From: Halichoerus grypus
Lineage: Eukaryota; Chordata; Mammalia; Carnivora; Phocidae
DNA length: 64,000 bases
Assembly: GCF_964656455.1 (NCBI RefSeq)
Contig: NC_135719.1
Coordinates: 73,024,283-73,088,282 of the forward strand
Direction of reading: 5' to 3'
This document shows, in pieces, positions 31,441 through 42,550 of the stretch; the first letter of the stretch is position 1, and each line of letters opens with the position of its first letter. The position numbers and the translations under genes were made by a program. The notes under the pieces are model-generated. The model made no database searches, had not been told where the DNA came from, and saw only the letters and a program-made list of their open reading frames with translations.

Positions 31441-32843
31441 GGCATCATTAAACATTGAAACAGCTTTAACTGCCTACCTCTAGACTTCATGAACCCCCTT
31501 TACTTTAAGCTTTTACTCAGTTTTGTTATTTTCTGTTATTTTTAGCTGAATGCATTTCTTATTCATACAATGCTGTTCAATTACTTTTTTAAAGCCTAGA
31601 ATTTTAAGTGAGACTGACTCAAGTTTATTTTTCTATTGAAATAATCATATGGATTTTCCCCTTTACTCCATTAATTATTATTGATTTTCAAATCTGCATT
31701 CTTGAAATAAGCCCTACATAATTGAGATACAGTTATTGTCCTTATTATTTATCCATGACTTTAATTTGCTACTATTTTGATTGGGATTTTTGCATTATGT
31801 CCATGAGAGATACTGGCCTACAATTTTCCTTCTTTGTAACATTCATGTCAAGTTTGATATCAAGGTACTGCTGTCCTTATAAGTTGAGAAGTAGTCCTTC
31901 TTTTTGATTATCAGAAAGAGTTTGCTGAAGATTGTTCTTATTCTTTAAATGTTTGGAAGAATTTACTGGTGAAGCATCTGGGCCTGGAGTTTTCATTGTT
32001 TTAATTATGAATTCAATCTCTTTCTTAGATATAGGCCTGCTAAGATTTTCTGTATATATATTAGTCATTTTTAATAAAATGTGTTTTTCAAAGCATTTGT
32101 CCATTTCATTGGACAAACTCAGATGTATTTATCTGTTTATTATCTTTTTAATGTCTGTGGAAATTATAGAGAAGTCCCTTTTTTAATATGATATTAGCAA
32201 ATTGTTTTTATTAATTTTCTTGGTGTTTATTAATTTTAAAATTTGTTTTCAAAGAGCCATCTTTTGCCTTTGTTAATTTTCTCTAGTGTATGTTTGCTTT
32301 CTGTTTTATTGATTTCTGCTATTATTTCCTTTAAGTTTAAATTGATATGTTTTTCACCCTAGTTTCTTGAAGTGGAAGCTTATATCCTTAATAGTTAACC
32401 TTTCTTTCTAATATATGTGTTTAAAGATATATATTTCCCTGTCAGCATTGCTTTACCTATATTCCACATGTATTGATATGTCAAGTCTTTATTATCATTT
32501 AATTTAAAACATTTTCTAATTTTCATTGCGACTTCTTCTTTGATCCATGAGTTATTTAGAAATAGATTGCTTAATTTAAAAATATTTTGGGATATTTTAG
32601 TTTCTTTTCTGTTATTTATTTTAGGGTTAATTCTACTGTGATCCAAGAATTTACTCTGTGTGATTGTGATCCTTTGAAATTTATTTTGACTTTATGGCCC
32701 AGTATTAGGTCTATTTTAGTAAATGTTCCACGCACATTTGTAAAGAACGTGTACTAAAAAGTTGTCGGGAGAGTGTTATATATGTATTAATTATATGGTT
32801 TTTAATCATATTGTTACAATCTCATATATCTTAACTGATTTTT

Positions 32844-33277
32844 AAAGAAGATTTATTTATTTATTTTAGAGAGAGAGAGAGCACATGCAGGTGTAAGCTG
32901 GGGAGGGGAGAGGGAGGGAGAAGGAGAGAATCTCAAGCAGACTCCCCGCTGAGCGTGGAGCCCGATGTGGGGCTCGATCCCACGACCCTGAGATCATGAC
33001 CTGAGTCAAATTCAAGAGTTGTTCGCTTGGGGATGCCTGGGTGGCTGTTGGTTAAGCATCTGCCTTCGGCTCAGGTCATGATCCCAGGGTCCTGGGATCG
33101 AGCCCCACATCGGGCTCCCTGCTCGGCTGGAAACCTGCTTCTCCCTCTCCCTCTGCCTGCTGCCCCTGCTTGTGCTCTCTCTCTCTCTCCCTCTCTCTCT
33201 CTGATGAATAAATAAATAAAATCTTAAAAAAAAAAGAGTCATTTGCTTAGCCAACTGAGCCACCCAGGTGCCGCTCT
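32844..33277 (-). mobile_element. Can-SINE (older type), antisense, host of another SINE
   Basis: Left part 32844-33028 carries the tail, GA-rich part and 'gcccgatgtggggctcgatc'. The head part resumes at 33249 with 'agccaactgagccacccagg'. Flanks share actgattttt (32834-32843 and 33280-33289). A plus-strand SINE is inserted at 33029-33234. Confidence 0.93.
33029..33234 (+). mobile_element. Can-SINE nested inside an older Can-SINE
   Basis: Full sense copy: 'ggggatgcctgggtggctgt', 'tgatcccagggtcctgggat', CT-rich part, AAATAAATAAAATCTTAA tail. Duplication agagt(t/c)(g/a)tt(c/t)gctt at 33015-33028 and 33235-33248 lies within the host SINE. Confidence 0.95.
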
Positions 33278-33599
33278 TTACTGATTTTTGTTTGCCTACT
33301 CTATCTGCTACTGAAAGAGGTATGTTAACATTTTCAGTTACTATTATGAATTTACTATTTTGCTTTATACGTTTTGAAGCTATGTTATTAAAAAACAGAA
33401 ATTTATGACTTCTATTGAGTTGACATTTCTGTCAACATAAAATATGTCTCTATTACTAGTCATACTCCTTTCCTTAGAGTCTTTCTAATCTGCTATTGTT
33501 CTAGCTACACAAGTTTTCTTTTGGGTGAAGCTGGCATGGTGTAGCATCTGCATCCTCTTACCTTTACCTTTCCTGTGTCTTTATATTTAAGGCTTGTCT

Positions 33600-33672
33600 C
33601 TTGTCAGAGTCAAGTTTGAATCCCAGTTCTGGCCCTTATTAGCTAAAGCTCAATTTCCTGACTATAAAATGG
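33600..33672 (+). mobile_element. MIR fragment
   Basis: 'caagtttgaatcccagttct', 'ggcccttattagctaaagct' and 'caatttcctgactataaaat' are the MIR core, directly followed by an AC microsatellite. Confidence 0.65.
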
Positions 33673-33708
33673 ACACACACACACACACACACACACGCAC
33701 ATACACAC
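33673..33708. repeat. (AC)n microsatellite
   Basis: About 12 AC units, then interrupted 'gcacatacacacag', abutting the MIR fragment. Confidence 0.93.
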
Positions 33709-34159
33709 AGGGCAAAAATTACTATTAACTCGTGTAGTTAATAGATACACAACCTATCTTTTTAGATACATCTTTTTTTTCTTATTTTTATTCCAATTAA
33801 ATACTATTCAAGCATAGTCCTTTAATGTGGTACTATCATTTTATATTAAAATGGGAGGAAAACACCTCTCTATTTTGAGTTTCTGGTCCCTCGTTATGAA
33901 GCTAAATCTGGGGAAAATATTCCTGCAATTGTATACTTCCTTCTTTGTAACACTGCTTCAAAGAGGAAAGTTAAGAAAGTCCTAGTATTTGACTCCCATG
34001 ACTTAGTAGATTTTCTAAAAATTTTCTTGGTATAAAGACCAAAAACAAAACAAAACAAAAACAATTATATGCTATGTATAAACCAAAAAAAGTGATTCAC
34101 TAAAGATCATTTGCTTTTGTTTGAGGGTCTGTTTATAGTCTCACCATATATTCATCCAT
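33709..34159. other. AT-rich stretch, nothing recognised
   Basis: No family is recognised. There is an (AAAAC)-like tract near 34041-34065. Confidence 0.4.
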
Positions 34160-34395
34160 GCATCCATCTAATCATTAATTAACGTATATTGGGGATTTTG
34201 TCATGTATTTGGGACTGTACTAGGAGCGTGGGGTACAAAAATGAGTATGGAAAGTCTCTCCTTCTAGAAGAGAAGTAGGGAATGCTAGTAAGAAGGAAAG
34301 ATAGATATTAGGAAAATCTTATATTCTGTGATGTGTACAGTGATAGCAGTATACAGTGTGCCATGAAAGCATATGGGAGAAAATGTAAATTTGAA
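34160..34395 (-). mobile_element. L2 LINE 3' end, antisense
   Basis: 'gtatttgggactgtactagg', 'cttctagaagagaagtaggg' and 'tgtgatgtgtacagtgatag' correspond to the reversed L2 3' region. Confidence 0.5.
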
Positions 34396-34713
34396 TCTGG
34401 AATACCCCTTGTTTGTTTTTGCCTATCTTGTGGATGACTCACATTTCCTAGATGAAGGGGCATTTGAATTGGGGTCTATAGAGTGACTTAGAGGATGAAC
34501 CAGACAAGTTTTGTGTAGGAAAAAATAAGGCACTCTATATATTTTAAGCAAAAAGGGATTAAATATAGGGATATTTGTGCTTAGGAAATTATTGGAAGAG
34601 CTAGAAGAATGTGCTCTAGCCTGAGCCTTCAGTAATGACTCACAGAATGCCACCTATTCTGGGAGCTGCTGTCTTGTCACATTTAGGAGGTAGGAATCAA
34701 GAGGTCCACTGGT

Positions 34714-34920
34714 GGGGTGCCTGGGTGGCTCAGTTGGTTGAATGTCTGACTCCTGGTTTCAGCTCAGGTTGTAATCTTAGGGTCGTGGGATGGAGCCCCC
34801 CATCGAGCGGTGTGGAGTCTGCTTGGGATTCTCCCTCTCCCTCTACCCCTTCCCCCCCGCTCATGCTCTTTCTGTCTCCCTCTCTCTCTCTCTCATGAAT
34901 AAATAAATCTTTTTAAAAAA
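34714..34920 (+). mobile_element. Can-SINE (older type), outermost of a nest
   Basis: 'ggggtgcctgggtggctcag' head, 'gtctgactcctggtttcagc', 'ggagtctgcttgggattctc' and a short tail. Its left duplication aggtccactggt (34702-34713) is matched not at its tail but at 35335-35346 (aggtctactgga), beyond an L1 fragment. The L1 therefore appears to have landed in this SINE's tail. Confidence 0.93.
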
Positions 34921-35334
34921 GATTTTTAAAAAAATTTTATTATGTTAATCACCATACATTACATCATTAGTTTTTTTTTTTTAAAGGTCTTTTTATTTTT
35001 TATATTTTATTTATTTATTTGACAGAGAGAGAGAGTGAGAGAGGGAACACAAGCAGGGGGAGTGGGAGAGGGAGAAGCAGGCTTCCCAAGGAGCAGGGAG
35101 CCTGATGTGGGGCTCGATCCCAGGACCCTGGGATCATGGCCTGAGCCGAAGGCAGACGCTTAACGACTGAGCCACCCAGGCGCCCCACATCATTAGTTTT
35201 TGATGTAGTGTTCCATGATTCATTGTTTACGTATAATACCCAGTGCTCCATTCAGTACGTGCCCTCTTTAATACCCATCACCCAGCTAACCCATCCCACC
35301 CATCCCCCCCATCCCCTTCCCCTCTAGATTTTTT
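34921..35334 (-). mobile_element. L1 3' end, antisense, in a SINE tail and split by a SINE
   Basis: 'tattatgttaatcaccatac' at the left and 'tgatgtagtgttccatgatt', 'acgtataatacccagtgctc', 'cctctttaatacccatcacc' at the right are the reversed 3' UTR of a carnivore L1. 'agattttt' occurs at both outer edges and may be its target duplication. About 200 bp of L1 in total. Confidence 0.88.
34976..35186 (-). mobile_element. Can-SINE, antisense, inside the L1 fragment
   Basis: Complete antisense copy, young-type CT region ('gggagtgggagagggagaag'). Perfect duplication acatcattagttttt at 34961-34975 and 35187-35201. Confidence 0.96.
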
Positions 35335-35346
35335 AGGTCTACTGGA

Positions 35347-35649
35347 TCTACTGATTTTAAAAACATGATACTATAATCGAGACCCAGGAGTCAAGAAGCT
35401 GGAATCAGGAAGCTACTGCTGCCAACCCATGAAGCTGGAAACTTGTACTGGAATGTAGAAATATCCATATCTGCACAACTTTCCTTGTCCATAGGAAACA
35501 AACACAGCTGGGATATGGCTTCTCCTTCATTCCTTCATTTCTATTTGCTGATCTTTGAGTGACAGCATCTGAGTGATGAAGCCCAGTTCAGACCCAGAAC
35601 CCTAGTGTAAGGGAGTCTGGGAAATGTGATTTTTTTAGCTTTCTGGGTT
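35347..35649. other. single-copy-like stretch
   Basis: Nothing recognised. Confidence 0.4.
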
Positions 35650-36021
35650 TTTCTATATAAAGGAAGACACAGTAGGAGGAGATGGGAATAGATGCAGATC
35701 AGTTATCAAACATACCAGGTGAAGATGAAGAGGGAGTAGGAGAGTCAGATGGAGGGAATGATACATAAAATGGAGGCAAAATAACGGAGAGATTTGTGGG
35801 AAATTCTGAGATGCCTGGAAAGGAGAAACAACAAAAGATGAGTCTGGAGACAACCATCCAGATGATGAGAATGGACTGGGAGAAGGTGGCAGGGGGGAGG
35901 ACTATTTAACTTAGGTAGACCACCCAGGAGGTTATTGCCTTAATCAAGCTGAGTGGCCTTGGTGGCCTGAACTGAGGCTATAGTGATAGAAAAGGAGAGA
36001 TGTGACAATTGGGGAGCTAGT
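35650..36021 (-). mobile_element. probable L2 fragment, antisense
   Basis: 'gaccacccaggaggttattg', 'ccttaatcaagctgagtggc' and 'cttggtggcctgaactgagg' correspond to the reversed L2 segment also seen near 22.95-23.03 kb. The left part is weaker. Confidence 0.5.
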
Positions 36022-36039
36022 GAAAATATCATGATCATT

Positions 36040-36325
36040 GTGGAATTTAAGAAAAAACAAATATACATAGTGGAAGGGAAGGAAAAATAAGACAAAAACA
36101 GAGAGGGAGACAAACCATAAGAGACTCTTTATTACTACAGGAAACAAACTGAGGGTTGCTGGAGGGGAGAGGGGTGGCGGGATGGGGTAACTGGGTGATG
36201 GGCATTAAGGAGGGCACTCGTGATGAGCACTGGGTATTGTATGCAACTGATGAATCACTGACTTCTGAAACTAATAATACACTATATGTTAATTAAATTG
36301 AATTTAAATTAAAAAAAGTTGAAAA
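36040..36325 (+). mobile_element. L1 3' UTR fragment (carnivore type)
   Basis: 'agagggagacaaaccataag', 'aactgagggttgctggaggg', 'gatgggcattaaggagggca', 'gatgagcactgggtattgta' and the tail 'tgttaattaaattgaattta'. Flanks gaaaatatcatgatcatt (36022-36039) and gaaaatatgatcatt (36326-36340) look like a duplication with a 3-bp indel. Confidence 0.92.
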
Positions 36326-36410
36326 GAAAATATGATCATTTTTATCATGTATATTTCTTTTCTAATGATGACTTTTCTCTTTGGAAAGCCTGCTTTGTTC
36401 TAGTTTTTCA

Positions 36411-36610
36411 CTTTTTTTTTTTTTTTAAGATTGATTTATTTATGAGAGAGAGAGAGCAGGGGGAGGGGCAAAGGGAGAGCAAGAGAATCCTCAAGCAGAT
36501 GCCTTGCTAAGTGTGAAGCCTGACCTGGGGCTCGATCCCAGGACCCTGAGACATGACCTGAGCTGAAATCAAGAGCCAGCCACTTAACTGACTGAGCCAC
36601 CCATGCAGCC
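36411..36610 (-). mobile_element. Can-SINE (older type), antisense
   Basis: T-run, 'aagattgatttatttatgag', 'gggctcgatcccaggaccct' and 'aactgactgagccacccatg'. Target duplication is short (tcactt) and uncertain. Confidence 0.93.
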
Positions 36611-37849
36611 CTCACTTGTTTTAATATAAAGCTTAGAAAATGTATCATTGTAGCCCATGGTGATTCTCTGTTTACTGAGCACCCACAACACTTGTGGTTA
36701 ATGCTATTTCTATCCTCATGTAGTTTCATTTGTTGGTTGCCTTCCCAGTTAGAAATGGAACTTTTAAAGAGCAGAGATCATGTTTTGTACTTACTTGGTT
36801 TAATAGTATGTAACATTTGAAAACTTCAGCTAAGGCACAAAGAGTTAATAGATACATTTCCTGGAGAGGTTCCAGATCAAAATGTAAAGTTTCAAAAGAT
36901 GTCTCAATACCAATTACATGACTTACAACTTATACCTGCATTGAGGGTCTAAAAGAATAGGGTTGAGGAAGGATTTTAAAGAGGATTTCTTTGGAGAGAG
37001 CTGGGCTGGGATTTCAACTCTCCCCAAGGGGGCAAGCTGAGGTACAATCACCTTATCTTAAGACCAGCACAAGGTACTTATTAGAAGTACCTACTGAACT
37101 TGTGAAATTAAGATACAGAGAAGACCAGAGATTTCCTCCTATTTGAAAAATCTAAAAGGCATCCGACAGGCGGGTTTGCTTTAGATGGATGCACTGGAGG
37201 AGGGTACATGACTCATATCAAGGGAATCTCAGATGAGAAGTCCTCACTGATGGGCCTCTTTCTAAGAATCCACAAAATAGCTCATAAGAGTCAGTGTTAT
37301 TTACCAGGGAGTATAGGACCATTTTATGATAGTACTAATTTGGTAAGAGTTTTCCTGTGTATGCCATCCTCTCCTTTCTCTTCTCTACACCCTTTGGCTT
37401 TGGAGAAAGGATCACAACCAGATTAGCAAAATGGAGAAGGGGAGGTACAAGGAAGAATTCCCCCTCCCTTCACCCAACCCCTTTCCTGAACTCCTACCCA
37501 TCAAAGTCTTGCAGGAGGGGAGAAGGGAGGAATTTCAAATCCAAATCCAGTTTGAAATTTTGATTATTGCATGTAATTAGACACTCTTAAGTGTGAATTT
37601 GAAACAGTGTTTCCAACTTGAAAGGACAGTTGGATTTTTTATTACCCGAATGATTACAACAGTGCTGGGGCTTTGGAGTTTTCCTTCATGTCAGAGGAAG
37701 AATGTTCACCATTGATTAATGTTTAAAGCGAGAGTGCGAGACAACATAAAGATGCTTGGTGATTATACCACATGAATCCCATTTGGTAAACTACTGGTTA
37801 AACTTTGTCATTTCCAGAGAGCCTGCTGGTGCAAATCCTAGGCAGTAAG
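36611..37849. other. 1.2-kb repeat-free block
   Basis: No repeat recognised. 37540-37800 is AT-rich with spaced homeobox-like words (gtaattag, gattaatg). Short overlapping frames at 37208-37563 have no recognisable domains. Confidence 0.35.
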
Positions 37850-38016
37850 TGGAAAGGCAACATGGTTTGGTACAAAAAGCCTTCTGCTACAACATAGCTA
37901 TGTGACCCTGTGAAACACACCTAATTCCTACAAATCCTGGTTTCTTAATCTGCAAACTAAAGTGAATACATAATATTCACCTTTTTTGCTCCACAGTATT
38001 GCTGAACAGATCAAAT
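37850..38016 (+). mobile_element. MIR, diverged
   Basis: 'catagctatgtgaccctgtg', 'ctggtttcttaatctgcaaa' and 'gctgaacagatcaaataaga' are MIR core-like; interrupted immediately downstream by a SINE. Confidence 0.6.
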
Positions 38017-38030
38017 AAGATTGCACATTT

Positions 38031-38213
38031 AAAAGGCACCTGGGTGGCTCCGTTGGTTAAGCATCTGACTCTTGATTTCAACTCAGGTCATGGTCTCAGG
38101 ATTGTGAGATAGAGCCCTGTATCTGGTTCCGTGCTGGGTGTGGAGCCGGCTTAAGATTCTTTCTGTGTCCTTCTGTCCACCCCCCTTTCTCAAAAAAAAA
38201 AAAAAAAAAAAAA
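38031..38213 (+). mobile_element. Can-SINE (older type)
   Basis: 'aggcacctgggtggctccgt', 'gcatctgactcttgatttca' and a pure A-run of about 24 in place of the AAATAAA tail. Duplication aagattgca(c/t)a(t/c)tt at 38017-38030 and 38214-38227. Confidence 0.95.
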
Positions 38214-38227
38214 AAGATTGCATACTT

Positions 38228-39938
38228 GAAAATGTTTCTAAATTCCAATAGGTACTCAAAATCAATTAAGTACTTGGTGATTAGTGTACTCTGATCAGAT
38301 GGTACTTTGAAAACTCATACAATCTTCCCCTCTTGCCCATGGCCTGAGCCATCCTAAACGCATAGCCAAATAAGAACAATTAAAGGAGAAGAAGAAAGCT
38401 CCAGAGAAGGATATGCCACAGAATCCTCCGTGGCCCCTTTCTATTCCTAACACTGCTAGGATGATCTGTTCTGCCTGAGTATTCTTAATGTTTTATCACC
38501 ACTTATAAAAACCACTGACAACTTAGCACTAATGAAAGTTTTCTTCCCTCATCAGGTTTTCAGCACCTTCTCCAACATGAGTGTCAAATTACTGGCCAAT
38601 TATCCGGAAACTAAAGTGAGCCCAAGAGAGTCAGTGAATTACTAAGAAAAGTATTTTCAGAGGGAGGTAACATCGCCAGAGAAGGTTGATTGAAAAAGCG
38701 TCTTTGTGTGTCTCACAGAAGGGCTGGGGAAGTAGAAGAGGGCATGAGGAGGAGCCTGAGGGACGCTTTACTCATCAACAACAAGAGAAGGGTGTGAACA
38801 CTGCACAGACAATACAATATCTGTCCGTGGTTATGGCATGGGATCTCCCTGACAAAGCCACTAGGAAACTGGCTGCCACTAATTAAAAATGATTCTCGCG
38901 GTGCTTGAATGTCACAATGTTCTGTTGTATTGTGTAGAATAACAAAAATAGAGGCATTTGTGAAGGAAAATGGACCATGAAATCTAAGTGATGCTGGAGT
39001 TTCTGCAGGAAACCATTCCTCTTCTTCCTCTCCCCAGAGTGTTTCCAATTTAGATTTTTCAGCTTCTTGAGTCAATGATGACGGTTTCCACCACCTCCAT
39101 CACCACACCCTATCTGTCTGCTGTTTCTCCTGTGAGTGGTGCCATTTAAAAGAAGATAAACCACCGCTCTCATGCTTCTTTGGAGTTTATGTTCTAAAAT
39201 GAACTTTGCATTAATAGACCAGTGAAGGAATAAGTACACTATGTAACAGAGTGGATCAAGGAATGGAAATGGCAGATAGAAAGCCTATTAATTGTCTTGT
39301 GTTCAGATGTCACAGGTGATATATATACATAGGGGATTTGGGGGAGAAGTAGAGGGCAGTGTAAAGGAGCCATTTTAGTTGGTGAAGAGATGGGAATCTA
39401 AAGTCAAAAGAAAAAAGATACACTTTAAGTATAATATTTAAAGTTCTAACAGTGATGAAGACAAGAACTAAAAATAAATGAACTCTCCAAACTAGGAAGG
39501 GAGGGGGAGGAAGGAGAATCAAGTTAAAGTGTTTCATCTTTTATGGTGGGTAGTTAAAAGATGTCTGAAGTTAACAAGTCAAGAAAAAGAATTGCAACAT
39601 ATTTTTTATAGTAATGGAAGTGACTGTCTTTGGTTATACATACACACAAGAGCAATGACTCTCCTAGGGGGCTGAAGTAAGGCTTCAGGGAGCACCATGG
39701 AGCAAAATGTATGTAGGAGTTGGGCTTTGCTTTCTCCCCTCCCCTGTTCAATAGTTGATCTGTTTTACATCTTGGGTTACAGTGAACTATTTAGCTGAAA
39801 AAAAAGTTTCTTTGCTTTCAAAATGTTTGGAAAACATCATCCTGGGACAAGATGCATCTGTTTCAAAGATCTGGATTAAAATCCTAAATTCTGGAGGGCC
39901 AAAGAAATTATAGATAAAGGTAAGTAGCTTTTATAATA
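38228..39938. other. 1.7-kb repeat-free block with SOX/homeobox-like words
   Basis: No transposon is recognised. 38800-38960 contains gacaatacaatat, CTAATTAA (38879-38886) and an inverted CACAAT/ATTGTG pair (38913-38918 and 38929-38934, 10-bp spacer). The overlapping 66-codon plus and 120-codon minus frames have no recognisable domains. A non-coding element is more likely than a gene; conservation is untested. Confidence 0.4.
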
Positions 39939-40437
39939 CAAATCTTCCTTGACATACAATGAGTTTACATCCTGATAAATCCGTCATAAGTTGAAAATAT
40001 CATAGGTTGAAAATGTATTTAATACACCTAACCTACCCAACATCATAGCTTAGCCTAGCCTACATTAAGCATGCTCAGAACACTTAAATTAGCCGATAGT
40101 TGGGCAAAATCATCTGATGCAAAGCCTATTTTATATTTATATGTTGGATATCTCATGTAATTTATTGAATACCTTACTGAAAGTGAAAAACAGAATGGTA
40201 ATACGAATACAGAATGATTGTAAGCGTATCATCAGTTGTTTGCCCTTATGATCGCTGACTGGGAGCTGCAGCTCTCTGGCCAGCATTACTAGAGAATATC
40301 GCACCACAAATTGCTAGCCCAGGAAAAGATCCAAATTCAAAAACTGAAGTTCAGTTTCTACTGAATGCATATTGCTTTTGCACCCTTGTAAAACTGAAAA
40401 ATTTTAAGTCAAACCATTGTAGTTGGAGATCCTCTGT
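39939..40437. mobile_element. Tigger-like (TcMar) non-autonomous DNA transposon fossil
   Basis: 'gtttacatcctgataaatcc', 'cataggttgaaaatgtattt', 'catcatagcttagcctagcc', 'tcatgtaatttattgaatac', 'aagtgaaaaacagaatggta' and the right end 'ttggagatcctctgt' recall a known Tigger-group repeat whose ends flank with TA. Diverged; no transposase frame. Confidence 0.65.
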
Positions 40438-41693
40438 TTAATACATATCCATATAGTCTCTCCTTTGAAAATGGATTCTCTTCTATCCACAAACTCCTCC
40501 AGAAACCCTGATTTCCTACCTAATCAGGCCATAGCTTATTGAACCAAGAGTGAAGCTCACTGAAGTTTGGAGGTTTTAAATTTAGATTCTTAGGTCCTAG
40601 ACTCTAGGATTTGAACATAGGAGTTGATACATACTTGGGAGCTGTGTGTGGCTATCTTTGCCATTTTGCAGGTAGATAATAAAGAAGGAAAGGAAGCAAA
40701 GAGGAGCTGAGGAGGTATTAAGGAGCCCCAGAGAGAAAAGATCTCCTCTCCTTTGCATTTCATAGTCCCCCATCCCTGATGAAACCATGAGATTCCATTA
40801 TCCTAGCTCTTTCCAATAAAGCTTCCATTATGTTTCTCAAGTGTGCATGGGTTTTGTGTCCTTGAATCTGAAAAGAAAAAAGGCTTTCTATAAGATATAG
40901 AAGAAAATGCACAGACCTTTAGGGAGAGAACTTAGAATGATCTGAAGGTGATAAGAACAGTTAATAAATTAGTCCAAGAAAAAAATCATTGGAATTCAGA
41001 GAAGCTCAGAGGACAGAGATTAAAAGAGCACAGCCCATGAGCACCTGCAAGGTGACTTAGTGGCTGGAGCTCAGAGAATCTATTGAGATGAGGGTCTGGC
41101 GACTGGGAAGACCACCTATAACAGAGGAGTCTATCAAAGGCATGCATAGAAAAAGACTTTGCTTTCCTAGGGACAGAGAGAACTAAGGGAAATACCTTAC
41201 CTTTGGGTTGGGGTTTGAAGTAGGGAAAATAAACAAATAAGGATATTTGCAGCTATAGGTAGAGACAGCTATCTAGAAGTGGTGATAGGAAGCCAGGAGT
41301 GACTAGCATGGACTGAGTAGCACTTGAATCTATCAAAAAAATTCCATTTAAGAAATCTGTTTTCAAGCAACTTACCTAATGTGCACATGACTTTTATCAT
41401 GGCATTCCTATAAAGCACAGTGACAAAAATAATTTAGTAAACCAGATGCTGGGGCCTCCTGGTTCTATGAATTAGACTCAAGTGAACCATCCACATCTAC
41501 CAAGTTTCATTCCTAAACCATCAAGGTTCTTGGCAAAAGAAGGATCTCCTGGTTGATAGGCTCCATTCAGGAAGTGCTACAGGGACAGACAGCATGCATT
41601 TGCTCTTTTTAGGAATGTCTACGTGCTGCAGCCCAGTGAATTATGGGGGAGGGAGAAGTTTGCTTTATCAAAGGGAGTATTGAAGGCATAAAT
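40438..41693. other. 1.25-kb single-copy-like stretch
   Basis: No family recognised; no exon-like segment seen. Confidence 0.4.
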
Positions 41694-41705
41694 TACTCAT
41701 CTCAA

Positions 41706-42538
41706 TAGACATGAACAGACATTTCTCCAAAGAAGACATCCAGATGGCCAACAGACACATGAAAAGATGCACATCACTCCTCATCAGGGAAATGTAAATC
41801 AAAACCACAGTGAGATATTACTTCACACCTGTCAGAATGGCTGCAATCAAAAACACAAGAAATAATAAATGTTGGCAAGGATGTGGAGAAAAAGGAACCC
41901 TTGTGCACTGTTGGTGGGAATGCAAACTCATACAACCACTGTGGAAGACAGTATGGAGGTTCCTCCAAAGATTAAAAATAGAACTACCCTATGGTCCAGT
42001 AATTCTACTACTGGGTATTTACCCAAAGAATACAAAACACTAATTCAAAAAGATACATGCACCTCCATGTTTATTGTAGCATTATTTAAATAGCCAAATA
42101 TGGCAGCAGCCCAAGTGTCCATGGATCGATGAGGGGATAAAGAAGAGGTGGAATATATACATAATGGGTTATTACTCAGACATAAAAAAGGATGAAATCT
42201 TGCCATTTGTAACAACATGGATGGAACCAGAGAGTATAATGTTAAGTGAAATTAGTCAGAGAAAGACAAATATCATATGATTTCAGTCATATGTGGAATT
42301 TAAGAAACAAAATAAGCAACAAGAGAAAAATAAATGGACTCTTAACTATACAGAATAAACTGATGGTTACCAGAGGGGATGGGGTGTGGGGGATGAGTGA
42401 AATGGGTGAAGGGAATTAAAGAGTGCACTTATCATGATGAGCACTGAGTAATGAAGAGAATTGTTGAATCACTGTATCGTACACCTGAAACTAATATAAC
42501 ACTGGATGTTAACTACGCTAGATTTAAAGTAAAAAATA
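41706..42538 (+). mobile_element. 5'-truncated L1 with intact ORF2 C-terminal piece
   Basis: It starts in the ORF2 end and runs through the 3' UTR to 'tgaaactaatataacactgg'. Frame 41810-42043 (77 codons) still encodes the L1 ORF2 cysteine motif: [20 protein letters not shown], followed by [20 protein letters not shown]. Perfect 12-bp target duplication tactcatctcaa at 41694-41705 and 42539-42550. It lacks the endonuclease and reverse transcriptase, so it cannot move by itself. Confidence 0.96.
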
Positions 42539-42550
42539 TACTCATCTCAA

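Larger units (their letters stand above)
31545..33610 (-). mobile_element. old L1 ORF2 remnant, antisense
   Basis: Reverse ORF2 landmarks: 'gagatactggcctacaattt', 'gtttggaagaatttactggt', 'gaagcatctgggcctggagt', 'tttgatccatgagttattta' and 'tactgatttttgtttgccta'. On the minus strand, 31877-32116 still reads RPISKKEIEFIIKTMKTPGP, and 32395-32646 reads SWIKEEVAMKIRK and NIGKAMLTGKYIS, both typical of the L1 endonuclease-to-reverse-transcriptase region. Many stops; no 3' UTR is attached. SINEs interrupt it at 32844-33277. Confidence 0.9.

Noticed and set aside
31877..32646. Minus-strand frames resembling reverse-transcriptase-linked protein as a host gene
   Set aside because: They are L1 ORF2 remnants broken by stops, not a host gene.
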